A DNA stretch of 43,824 nucleotides from Lachnospiraceae bacterium (lineage in GTDB: Bacteria > Bacillota_A > Clostridia > Lachnospirales > Lachnospiraceae): the NCBI GenBank assembly GCA_024684065.1, contig JAIKXO010000229.1:1-43824 (forward strand), read 5' to 3'. A program made the position numbers and the translations under genes. Shown here piece by piece: positions 33,672 to 41,628 of the stretch; positions within the stretch are counted from its first letter, which is position 1; every line of letters starts with the position of its first letter. Under the pieces are notes generated by a model. That model saw only the letters and a list, made by a program, of their open reading frames with translations. It was not told where the DNA came from and did not search any database.

Positions 33672-34158
33672 TAATCATGAGATGCGGGTGTCCTTTGACC
33701 TCGACGAGGTGCTTTTTGTATCTCCGCAAACGCATAAGACGGAGCCGGAGCTTATCTTCCCTTTTAATAAAATATTTATAGAGCGGCTGCGTCTGGGCGC
33801 TCCGGCGCTTATCAGAGCCCTAAGGGATCTGGGATACGAGGTCTGGGTATATACCTCATCCTTCAGATCGGAGCGGTATATCCGCACGCTGTTTTTACTT
33901 TATGGGGTCCGTTTTGACGGTATAATCAACGGAACGCGCCACCTGAACGAGGTACAGAAAGGTCATTCGGAGACGCTGCCTCAGAAAGTACCCAGCCACT
34001 ACGGCATATCGCTGCATGTCGATGATGAGTCGGTCATATGCACCTATGGGAGAGAGTTCGGGTTTGAAGCGTTTCAGCTTGAAGCTCCGGATGATGAATG
34101 GAAGGAAAAGATTCTGGAAAGGGCTTTCCAGGTAAAAAGAAAGCTGAAAAAACAGTAG
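33649..34158 (+). CDS. HAD-like hydrolase paralogous to the preceding gene's C-terminal domain
   Basis: 169 residues. VSFDLDEVLFVSP (Asp17, Asp19), GAPALIRALRDLGYEVWVYTSS and LHVDDESV reproduce, in order, the HAD segments of the upstream fusion (FDLDEVLLRSP, GVPALFYFLKQEGYDIWVYSAN, LHIDNDSV). So this is a stand-alone paralogue, presumably from an old tandem duplication; the sequences have diverged considerably. The putative catalytic aspartates are kept. AAAGGAT precedes ATG 33649, but the ATG at 33658 is also possible. Coupling by overlap suggests the two proteins act together. Confidence 0.7.
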   Translation: MPVMKKNNNHEMRVSFDLDEVLFVSPQTHKTEPELIFPFNKIFIERLRLGAPALIRALRDLGYEVWVYTSSFRSERYIRTLFLLYGVRFDGIINGTRHLNEVQKGHSETLPQKVPSHYGISLHVDDESVICTYGREFGFEAFQLEAPDDEWKEKILERAFQVKRKLKKQ

Positions 34159-34193
34159 AAATCGGAGATTGGACGTTGTTTATTATTTGAGCA

Positions 34194-34258
34194 GAAATGA
34201 TTCAGTTCGTAAAAACGAACCGAATCGGCACGAACTAAAGTTCGTACCTAAGCGCAGT
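34194..34258 (-). repeat. Palindromic repeat, A module truncated (copy R8)
   Basis: C module with a different stem (GTTCG/CGAAC inside GATTC/GAATC, 34194-34226), B at 34227-34248 with arms GGCACGAAC/GTTCGTACC, then AAGCGCA and the repeat stops. Read on the minus strand, the single difference between B arms gives a G-U pair, intermediate between the two fully paired forms. Confidence 0.75.
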
Positions 34259-34294
34259 TAAAGGAAGATAACATCGATAAAAGGAGGTCATAAG

Positions 34295-34897
34295 ATGCAG
34301 GACAAAAAAATCCCGGTGATCGCGATCAACAGAGAATACGGGGCAGGAGGAAGGACCCTGGCGGCTGTTTTATCGGAAAGGCTCGGTATCCCTTACTATG
34401 ACAGGGAATTTGTTACAAAAACCGTCGAGGAAAGCGGGTATGAAAAGGAAGAGGTTGAGAGGGAAGGCGAGGAAATGAGCGTACCGTCCAGAGTGATCAA
34501 CAATATCCTCAACAGTGCTGTATCATACAACAGCTCTCATGATGCGATCTTTGACGCGGAAAAAAAGGTGATACTGAAAATGGCCGAAAAGCCCTGCATC
34601 ATGGTGGGGAGATGCGCCAATTATATACTTAAGGAGGCGGGGATAGAGACGGTCAGCATCTATCTGTACGCTCCGATGGAAATGAAGCTTAAGAGAGCGG
34701 AGGAGCTTAACGAAAACGGGGATGTAAAGCTGGAAAAGTACGTTGAAAGACGCGACAGTCTTCGAAGCACCTTTTATAAACAGTATACCGGCTATGAGAT
34801 TTCCGACGCATCAAATTATACGGTCTGCTTTGACGTCGGAAAGGTAAGCATTCCGCTCTGTGCGGACATAGTCATGAAGATAATAGAGCAGGGTTGA
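34295..34897 (+). CDS. Cytidylate kinase-like family P-loop protein
   Basis: 200 residues. VIAINREYGAGGRTLAAVLSERLGIPYYDREFV is the N-terminal P-loop region typical of the cytidylate-kinase-like (Cytidylate_kin2) family, with MVGRCANYIL as the middle strand and YVERRDSLRSTFYKQYTG as the lid-like basic segment. The family is common in Clostridia, and members are not proven CMP kinases; the substrate is unknown. AAAAGGAGG precedes the ATG. It sits 34 bases ahead of the TAXI binding-protein gene and may share its transcript. Confidence 0.85.
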   Translation: MQDKKIPVIAINREYGAGGRTLAAVLSERLGIPYYDREFVTKTVEESGYEKEEVEREGEEMSVPSRVINNILNSAVSYNSSHDAIFDAEKKVILKMAEKPCIMVGRCANYILKEAGIETVSIYLYAPMEMKLKRAEELNENGDVKLEKYVERRDSLRSTFYKQYTGYEISDASNYTVCFDVGKVSIPLCADIVMKIIEQG

Positions 34898-34931
34898 CGG
34901 TTCTGATTGTGGGATTTTCAGGGAGGTTACT

Positions 34932-35897
34932 ATGAAAAAACGAATGCTTCGGGTAATAAGCTTTTTGCTGATCGCTGCCTGTACGATCGTACTTTCCGGC
35001 TGCGGGGGCAAGCGTATGATGATGGGGACCGGCGGTACGGCCGGAACATATTACGCTTTCGGAGGAGTTCTTGCCCAGTACATGAAAAACAACACCGATT
35101 ATAACGTGACGGCGGTCTCCACGGCTGCTTCCAAAGCCAATATCCAGAGTATAGGAGACGGGGACTATCAGCTGGGCTTTACACAGTCTGATGTCATGAA
35201 TTATGCGTGGGAAGGCAGCAAATCCTTTGAAACGGACGGACCATGCAGGGATTTCCGCGTACTCGGGGCACTGTATGCCGAAACCGTCCAGCTTATTACC
35301 ATGAATGAGGAAATAAAGAGCGTAAGCGATCTGAAGGGAAGAAGCGTTTCGATCGGCGCTCCCGGCTCCGGAGTGTATTTTAATGCGGTGGATGTGCTTG
35401 AAGGGGCGGGCCTTACGGTAGATGATATCAAGCCGCAGTACCAGAGCTTTGACGACAGCAAGGAAGCGCTTAAGGACAGACAGATCGATGCGGCATTTAT
35501 CGTAGCGGGGGCACCCACATCCGCGATCACTGAGCTGGCAACGACAAACGGCGTATATCTGATCCCCATTGACGGAGAGCTCAGGGATACGATAATGGCA
35601 AGCTGTCCGTTTTACGCGCCGATAGTGATCCCTCCGGATACCTATCCGGGACAGCCTGAGGCAGTTGAAACGATAACGATAAAAGCGACAATGATCGTTG
35701 ACGCGGATCTCGATGATGATGTTGTTTATGACCTGACAGGGGCTATTTTTGACCATATCGATGAGATAAGCATCGAGAATGCGAAGGGTGCTGAGTTATC
35801 CATTGAAAACGCGACGACGGGTATAACGGTTCCTTTCCATATAGGCGCTGCCAGATATTTTGAGGAGCACGGCGTGAAAGTTGAAACAATGGAATGA
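34932..35897 (+). CDS. TAXI family TRAP transporter solute-binding lipoprotein
   Basis: 321 residues. Lipoprotein signal with LSGC. The mature part begins MMGTGGTAGTYYAFGG, the TAXI signature, followed by VSTAASKANIQSIGDGDYQLGFTQSDV and SIGAPGSGVYFNAVDVLEGAGL. TAXI proteins deliver solutes (glutamate and other carboxylates in the few known cases) to a fused TRAP permease. The permease gene follows after an 80-base leader. AGGGAGG precedes the ATG. Confidence 0.93.
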   Translation: MKKRMLRVISFLLIAACTIVLSGCGGKRMMMGTGGTAGTYYAFGGVLAQYMKNNTDYNVTAVSTAASKANIQSIGDGDYQLGFTQSDVMNYAWEGSKSFETDGPCRDFRVLGALYAETVQLITMNEEIKSVSDLKGRSVSIGAPGSGVYFNAVDVLEGAGLTVDDIKPQYQSFDDSKEALKDRQIDAAFIVAGAPTSAITELATTNGVYLIPIDGELRDTIMASCPFYAPIVIPPDTYPGQPEAVETITIKATMIVDADLDDDVVYDLTGAIFDHIDEISIENAKGAELSIENATTGITVPFHIGAARYFEEHGVKVETME

Positions 35898-35977
35898 CAG
35901 GCAGCAAACCCTCGGTACTGAAGAGGTTTTATCAGGTTTTTCAGGGGCAGCAATCCCTTTCAATATAGGAGAATATT
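35898..35977 (+). ncRNA. Structured intercistronic leader of the TRAP permease gene
   Basis: Two hairpins (AAACC..TC/GAGGTTT, about 35908-35930; AGGG/CCCT, 35943-35958) precede the TAGGAG ribosome site. The sequence from 35909 on parallels 8495-8567 ahead of the thioesterase gene. A partial extra unit (CAGGCAGCAAACCCT) lies at 35898-35912, as the thioesterase leader also has an extra unit upstream. No known class recognised. Confidence 0.45.
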
Positions 35978-38014
35978 ATGAGTAAGAGTGATAAGAATAT
36001 ACGTGAATACGAATTTGCTCAGGAAGACCTCGAGGAGGTCATGAAAAAATACGACAGGGAATCAAATGTCCGTGTCTTTACGGGAACGCCGGCCATTATC
36101 GTAAAAGCCGTGCTTATCGGCTTTTCACTGTTCTGCATATGGGTGACTTTATTTGCGACTTTCCTTGAGGAAATAAGGCTCACATCCTTTATGGGACTGA
36201 TCGTGCTTCTCGGCTTTTTAAACTATCCGGCTAAAAAGAGTGATAACAAAGAAAATTATATTCCGTGGTATGATATAGCCGGTATGGTTCTGGGAGCCGG
36301 ATCCTTTCTTTATTATACCTTCAGCGCTGAACAGATCATCCAGCAGGGAACAAGATTCCAGCCATACCAGATCATTATCGCGGTTATAGGAGTCATCGCC
36401 CTTTTAGAGGTGACAAGGCGGAGCGTAGGCTGGCCGATCCTTTTTGTAGCGCTGTTTTTCATCATTTATGCCATCGTTTACGGCCTGACTAATCCTTCGA
36501 TAGTCGGAAGACTGAGATATCTGATCCGTAATCTTTTCTATGCAAAAACAGGTATCCTGTCGACGCCGATCAACGTATGTTCAAAGTATATTGTAGTCTT
36601 TATCGTATTCGGAGCGTTTCTTGAGCGTACCGGTATCTCTGAATTTTTTATAAATATAGCAAACTGTATAGCGGGACGGTTCGCGGGCGGCCCCGCAAAG
36701 GTGGCGGTCATCTCCTCGGCCCTCTGCGGCATGGTGAGCGGATCCTCCGTAGGAAATACCGTAACCACGGGTTCCGTAACGATCCCTATGATGAAGGATA
36801 CCGGTTATAAGTCGGAGTTTGCCGGGGCAGTAGAGGCGGCGGCGTCTACCGGAGGACAGATCATGCCTCCCATAATGGGAGCGGCGGCCTTTCTTATGGC
36901 GGATATCATCGGAGTTCCTTATTCTGATATCCTTGTACGGGCTGTTTTCCCTGCGGTCCTGTATTTTACCGGAATCTTCATAGCCGTACATCTTGAGGCG
37001 AAGAAATATTCTCTTACCGGGATCCCGGAGGAGAAGCTTCCCAGATTCTCAAAGCTCATCAGAAAGATTTATCTGCTGACCCCGTTAGTGCTCCTCGTTA
37101 TCTGGGTTTCAAAGAACATGATGACCATGCAGAGGGCGGCGGCATATTCCATCGTTGCCGCGGTAGTTGTCGGGATCCTTGACGGATTGTTTGACGGAAG
37201 CTACCGGAAAGCATCTGATGAACTTAAAAAAAACGGGTCGGCCAATCCTGTGCGTGATCTCCTTCTCGGATCAAAAGAGGAAACCGGAAACTGCTTTACA
37301 TTAAAGAAACTGGTTGATTCACTTGAAGCCGGCGGAAAAGGCACCATCACAGTCGGCGCGGCCTGCGGTGTCGCGGGGATAATCTCAGGGACGATCACGA
37401 TGACAGGCCTTGCAAACGAAATGATCAACGCGATCGTAGCTGTCGCGGGAGACAAGCTCTTTATAGCGCTGTTTCTTACCATGCTCTGCTGTATAGTCCT
37501 GGGAATGGGCGTTCCGACGACTGCCACCTACTGTATCATGGCGGCGACCTGCGCTCCGATCCTGACACGTATGGGTGTTCCGATCTTAGCGGCTCATTTC
37601 TTTGTGTTTTATTTCGGTATAGTTGCCGATATAACGCCTCCGGTGGCGCTTGCAGCCTATGCGGGAAGCGCAATTGCGAAATCCAACCCTATGCGCACCG
37701 CATTCAATGCGACGAAGTTAGCTATAGCGGCGTTCATCATTCCCTATGTATTCTGTTTCAGTCCCGCCATGCTTCTTATAGATACGGATACAATGAGCGT
37801 GATAGTGATCTATATTACTTCGCTTGTCGGTATATTCGGGGTCGCATCGGCATTAGAAGGTTATCTCTTTATGGATATGGGAATAATTGACCGTATACTG
37901 TTAGTCGCCGGCGGTCTTTTAATGATCTTCCCGGGAACGATGACGGATATGATAGGACTCGCTCTCATTGCCGCGGGAGTAATTATGCAGTTTATGAAGA
38001 AAAAACAATCGTAA
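35978..38014 (+). CDS. TRAP transporter fused permease (DctQM, TAXI type)
   Basis: 678 residues with roughly 17-18 hydrophobic helices. The first ~210 residues are the small DctQ-like part with an extended N-terminus; the rest is the large DctM-like part, with GGPAKVAVISSALCGMVSGSSVGN, VEAAASTGGQIMPPIMGAAAFLMAD, and GMGVPTTATYCIMAATCAP. These are the Na+-coupled substrate-site segments of the fused TRAP permease family. It works with the lipoprotein encoded just upstream. The structured leader between the two genes may set its expression separately. Substrate not deducible. Confidence 0.93.
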   Translation: MSKSDKNIREYEFAQEDLEEVMKKYDRESNVRVFTGTPAIIVKAVLIGFSLFCIWVTLFATFLEEIRLTSFMGLIVLLGFLNYPAKKSDNKENYIPWYDIAGMVLGAGSFLYYTFSAEQIIQQGTRFQPYQIIIAVIGVIALLEVTRRSVGWPILFVALFFIIYAIVYGLTNPSIVGRLRYLIRNLFYAKTGILSTPINVCSKYIVVFIVFGAFLERTGISEFFINIANCIAGRFAGGPAKVAVISSALCGMVSGSSVGNTVTTGSVTIPMMKDTGYKSEFAGAVEAAASTGGQIMPPIMGAAAFLMADIIGVPYSDILVRAVFPAVLYFTGIFIAVHLEAKKYSLTGIPEEKLPRFSKLIRKIYLLTPLVLLVIWVSKNMMTMQRAAAYSIVAAVVVGILDGLFDGSYRKASDELKKNGSANPVRDLLLGSKEETGNCFTLKKLVDSLEAGGKGTITVGAACGVAGIISGTITMTGLANEMINAIVAVAGDKLFIALFLTMLCCIVLGMGVPTTATYCIMAATCAPILTRMGVPILAAHFFVFYFGIVADITPPVALAAYAGSAIAKSNPMRTAFNATKLAIAAFIIPYVFCFSPAMLLIDTDTMSVIVIYITSLVGIFGVASALEGYLFMDMGIIDRILLVAGGLLMIFPGTMTDMIGLALIAAGVIMQFMKKKQS

Positions 38015-38032
38015 ATGATTATCGGCACAGTA
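38012..38032 (-). repeat. Possible remnant of the palindromic repeat
   Basis: AAATGATT followed by ATCGGCAC, overlapping the TRAP permease stop, matches the outer C end plus the start of module B. It is short and could be chance. Confidence 0.25.
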
Positions 38033-38064
38033 ATTAAAACAGGCTGAACTGCAGGAATGATTAA

Positions 38065-41000
38065 ATGGAAACAAAAGGCTCGGATTCAAAGAACCCTGAT
38101 GTCAGGGAGAGAAAACATATAAGACGGAAATATATAATCCTGGGGATAACTCTGTTTTCCGTCCTTGTTTTCAGCGTGCTTTTACAGATCCTGCTCGGAA
38201 GAGAGGCAAGGATTTCCCAGGAAGAGGACAATGAAAGGTTTTTCTCGTCAACCATTTCCAACTTAAGGAGCAATGACAGGGAAATAAAGGAGCTTAAAAG
38301 GAACTTTGACAAGAATAACACTATAATGCTCGGGGACCTGGTAAAGGCCTATTCCGATTCTAATTACAAAAAGCTTGAGTCCATGAGCTCAAAGGATCAG
38401 AGCGAGCTGTTAAGCAGTGCCTACACCAGCATGGAGGACTGCATATGGATGCTCATCGTCAACAGAGACGGGGACATCATTATTTCCAGCTATTATGAGA
38501 ATAACGGGCTTAATGTGATCTCGGACGGTGATATCGGCATAAGCCTTGAGGAGTTTCATGAGCTGTGTGACGGAAAAGTTGAAAGCCTTATCGTGCCTAA
38601 CCCTTATATCGAAGTAGAGGATCAGGCAGGGTATAATATGTATCTCTATTGTGAAAAGATACCGGGGACCGTTTCGGAGGACGGGAGTAAATACATACTT
38701 CTGGCCTTTTCATCTGCAATTATAGATACGGCCGTGAGCAGGATGTCCGATGTTTCCGTATGGCTTAACAGTTCTACTATCGGGAATAACGGATCGGTTT
38801 TTATGATCGCCAAAGACGATGACCTTGTTACCTACGGGTCGGTAAAGGGTGAGGACAAGACCGGAGAAAAAGCCTCTGAGCTTGGCTTCACACCGGAAAT
38901 CCTGACGGACAGGTATACCGGCAGGGCAAAGATCGGCGGATCCAGTTGCTTTATATCCGTAAGATCCTATTCGTCCGAGCTGTACGGAAAAGACAATTAT
39001 ATTATAACTGCTGTTCCCGTAGGCGATATTTTCGGACTGAATATTCCCGTAATAATCTGGAATATCTGTCTCTTCATTGTTTTTTCGGAGCTTGTTTTTG
39101 CCTATTCCTCCTATGTACGAAACGAAGCTCTTAAGAAAGGCGAAGAATTAAGGGAGCTCCGTTTATTCAGAAAAAAAAGCGACAAGCTGGTATTTAGCGG
39201 GAACTTTGCGGGAAAGATCCTTCCGATCACTTTTACCGCTGCGCTTGTCATTTTCGGAGCTTCGTTTTATTTTCAGGCTCTTATGAAGCTGTCGGAAGTT
39301 TTCTCCGATTCCGTCGCGATTGAGGAGGAAATATCAAATAGTGTAGAGGAGAGCGAGAGTCTCAGGAATGATTTCCTGTATTATTATGATATGCAGTACA
39401 GGAGCAGGGCAACGCTTATGTCATTCATCATTTCCCTTCACGGTGATGAATATCTTGATTTTACAAAAGAAAGCGAGAGCATAAATACCTTTGGGGGCAT
39501 AAGCGAAAAAGGAAGCAGGAATCTGGTAAAGGACGAATATAACAACACCGTGTACGTTATCAATAATTCCAAAAAGCTTATGGAGCTCAGGGATTCCAAT
39601 GAAGTAGAGAATATTTATCTCATTTCGGATATGGGGGTTACGATGGCGACCTCTTCGGAATACTGGAATTTCTCCCTTAGCAGCAACCCTGACGACCAGT
39701 CTTATGAATTCTGGGATATCCTTTACGGTAAGCAGGAATCCATTGTCCAGGAACCTATGATAAGCGATATCGGGAAGAAATCCCAGTTTATAGGTTGTAC
39801 CTTATATTATTATACCTGCCTCGATGATGAAGGAAATACAAAATATGTAAGCTATACTGACTATATCGATCAGCAGAACGGCAATTTCACGGGCAATGAG
39901 ATCACCAGACACAGGGGGCTTCTTCAGGTCGAGCTGAATCCGGAGGAAGGAAGCGGTGTCATTGAAAGCTCCAGGCCGAGCTATGTTCTGGCTAATACCA
40001 AGATCGCAAATGATGGTTTTCTTGTCGGCCTTCAGTATAATGCGGAAATAGAAGACTATGAGGTTTTTTATTCCCCGATAACTTCGATGGAAGAAGAAAC
40101 TGCTTCAGATCTGGATCTTACTCCCGATGATTTCACCGGAAATTCGCACCGGTTCAGGAAAATAAACGGATTACGTTATCTTCAGAGCATAAAGCAGGCA
40201 GGGGATTATTATATTCTCACGGCCGTACCTTTAGAGTCAATGTATGCGGGAAGTATACATACGGCTTTGTTCTGTTCTGTTTTCTCCTTTGTATTTTTAC
40301 TCGGCCTTTCATTGTATATGATCTTTATCGGCGGGCTTGATGAAAATGGGGGCTATGGTGAGAGATCAGATTCCCTGGTGTATTTCCGGTATCTGAAATC
40401 ATCCAGGGAATGGAATAACAGCTCACCGAACCGCAAGCTTGAAATACTTATGAGAAACAGCCTGATCGTACTCGGCGTTTTATTTATTGCCGCCATAATT
40501 TATGAGGCAGACAAATACGGGAGCAATTCGGCCATCGTATATATCACGGAAGGGCAATGGGACAAAGGTATACATATCTTTTCGCTGTCCGCCTGTGTTG
40601 TGATCATAATCATATACGCAACGGCCATTAAACTGTTTGAACATGTCGCGACCCTTATCGCCTCTGTTTTCGGCAGCAGGATGGTCACTATAATGAAGCT
40701 CTCCATATCGCTTATAAAGACAGTGGTGGTGGTCATTGTTTTATTCTACTGTCTGTTCCTTATGGGGATAGATGCGACCAGGCTCCTTGCCTCGGCAGGC
40801 ATACTTTCCGTGGTCGTCGGTCTTGGGGCACAGAGCCTTGTGGGGGATCTTCTGGCCGGCATATTTTTAGTTATGGAAGGATCGGTGCATGTCGGAGATT
40901 ATGTGCTTATTAACGACGTCCGGGGCAAAGTCACCGAAATAGGGCTTCGTACCACAAGATATGAAGACGTCAACCAGAACGTCAGGATCATATGCAACAA

Positions 41001-41373
41001 TGAAATGAAGGCATTCGTTAATATGTCCATGAAATATTCCGTGGTTTTCTATCGTATCCCAGTCCCCTACGGTATGGATTATGTCTGGATCAGAAAGGTT
41101 CTCGACGAAGAGTTCCTGCTGCTTTACGAAAAACACCGGTTTTTAAAGGGAATTCCGTCCTGCCTGGGCATTGAGGAGTTCTCCGAAAGCTCCGTGGATC
41201 TTTGCGTAAGGTTTATGTGCGATGAAGCGGACAGGCTCAATGTCCAGAGGTTCATGCACGATCAGATCATGCGGATCTTTACCGAGAATGACATACATAT
41301 TCCGTTCAATCAGCTGGATATACATATTGAGAGGGAGCTTTCGAAAGCGTTTGGCGATGAAGCGACGCAGTAA
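38065..41373 (+). CDS. Large sensor protein with C-terminal MscS mechanosensitive channel domain
   Basis: 1102 residues. One helix (~26-46), an extracellular domain of ~280 residues with double-Cache-like pattern (IWMLIVNRDGDIIISSYYEN, NNGSVFMIAKDDDLVTYGS), helix ~330-350, a cytoplasmic loop rich in charged residues, helix ~385-405, a second extracellular domain (~410-730), then helices near 735, 800, 840 and 880. The C-terminal ~210 residues are an MscS domain: ILSVVVGLGAQSLVGDLLAGIFLVMEGSVHVGDYV (pore helix from ~913) and INDVRGKVTEIGLRTTRYED. MscS channels open under membrane tension. The two ligand-type domains suggest gating or tuning by an external signal. AGGAA precedes the ATG, 50 bases behind the TRAP permease gene. 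Confidence 0.85.
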   Translation: METKGSDSKNPDVRERKHIRRKYIILGITLFSVLVFSVLLQILLGREARISQEEDNERFFSSTISNLRSNDREIKELKRNFDKNNTIMLGDLVKAYSDSNYKKLESMSSKDQSELLSSAYTSMEDCIWMLIVNRDGDIIISSYYENNGLNVISDGDIGISLEEFHELCDGKVESLIVPNPYIEVEDQAGYNMYLYCEKIPGTVSEDGSKYILLAFSSAIIDTAVSRMSDVSVWLNSSTIGNNGSVFMIAKDDDLVTYGSVKGEDKTGEKASELGFTPEILTDRYTGRAKIGGSSCFISVRSYSSELYGKDNYIITAVPVGDIFGLNIPVIIWNICLFIVFSELVFAYSSYVRNEALKKGEELRELRLFRKKSDKLVFSGNFAGKILPITFTAALVIFGASFYFQALMKLSEVFSDSVAIEEEISNSVEESESLRNDFLYYYDMQYRSRATLMSFIISLHGDEYLDFTKESESINTFGGISEKGSRNLVKDEYNNTVYVINNSKKLMELRDSNEVENIYLISDMGVTMATSSEYWNFSLSSNPDDQSYEFWDILYGKQESIVQEPMISDIGKKSQFIGCTLYYYTCLDDEGNTKYVSYTDYIDQQNGNFTGNEITRHRGLLQVELNPEEGSGVIESSRPSYVLANTKIANDGFLVGLQYNAEIEDYEVFYSPITSMEEETASDLDLTPDDFTGNSHRFRKINGLRYLQSIKQAGDYYILTAVPLESMYAGSIHTALFCSVFSFVFLLGLSLYMIFIGGLDENGGYGERSDSLVYFRYLKSSREWNNSSPNRKLEILMRNSLIVLGVLFIAAIIYEADKYGSNSAIVYITEGQWDKGIHIFSLSACVVIIIIYATAIKLFEHVATLIASVFGSRMVTIMKLSISLIKTVVVVIVLFYCLFLMGIDATRLLASAGILSVVVGLGAQSLVGDLLAGIFLVMEGSVHVGDYVLINDVRGKVTEIGLRTTRYEDVNQNVRIICNNEMKAFVNMSMKYSVVFYRIPVPYGMDYVWIRKVLDEEFLLLYEKHRFLKGIPSCLGIEEFSESSVDLCVRFMCDEADRLNVQRFMHDQIMRIFTENDIHIPFNQLDIHIERELSKAFGDEATQ

Positions 41374-41440
41374 CACCTTTCCCGAAATATAAACAAAAAA
41401 TTACTGTATATTTATCAGTATTACACGAAAATGCGTTGTT

Positions 41441-41539
41441 TTATCCGTAATAAGCCGTTTCTTCGGATTTGTGGTTTGACATCGCAATTTGAGTGTGATA
41501 TTTTCATTCCATAATCTGTTTTTCATTATCCGTAATAAG
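41441..41539 (+). promoter_or_regulatory. Pair of 14-base direct repeats upstream of the xylosidase gene
   Basis: TTATCCGTAATAAG occurs exactly at 41441-41454 and 41526-41539, 85 bases apart. Two copies of a 14-mer in a 255-base gap ahead of a sugar-related gene suggest a regulator site, for example for an AraC-type protein. No regulator gene is present in the window. Confidence 0.4.
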
Positions 41540-41542
41540 AAA

Positions 41543-41576
41543 TACCGGTCTGTGCCAAATAAGGCACGGACCGGTA
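41543..41576 (+). promoter_or_regulatory. Long hairpin in the leader of the xylosidase gene
   Basis: TACCGGTCTGTGCC pairs with GGCACGGACCGGTA (one G-U pair) around AAATAA. No U-tract follows, so it is not a usual terminator for the MscS gene; it may be an operator or an mRNA-stabilising 5' hairpin. It starts four bases after the second direct repeat. Confidence 0.4.
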
Positions 41577-41628
41577 TAATAATCAGAACACACTTATATT
41601 TTCAGAATTAAGAAGGAGGAAGAAGAGC

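Noticed and set aside
34872..35756. 294-residue minus-strand frame
   Set aside because: Antisense to the TAXI binding-protein gene, Arg/Cys-rich with no family pattern.
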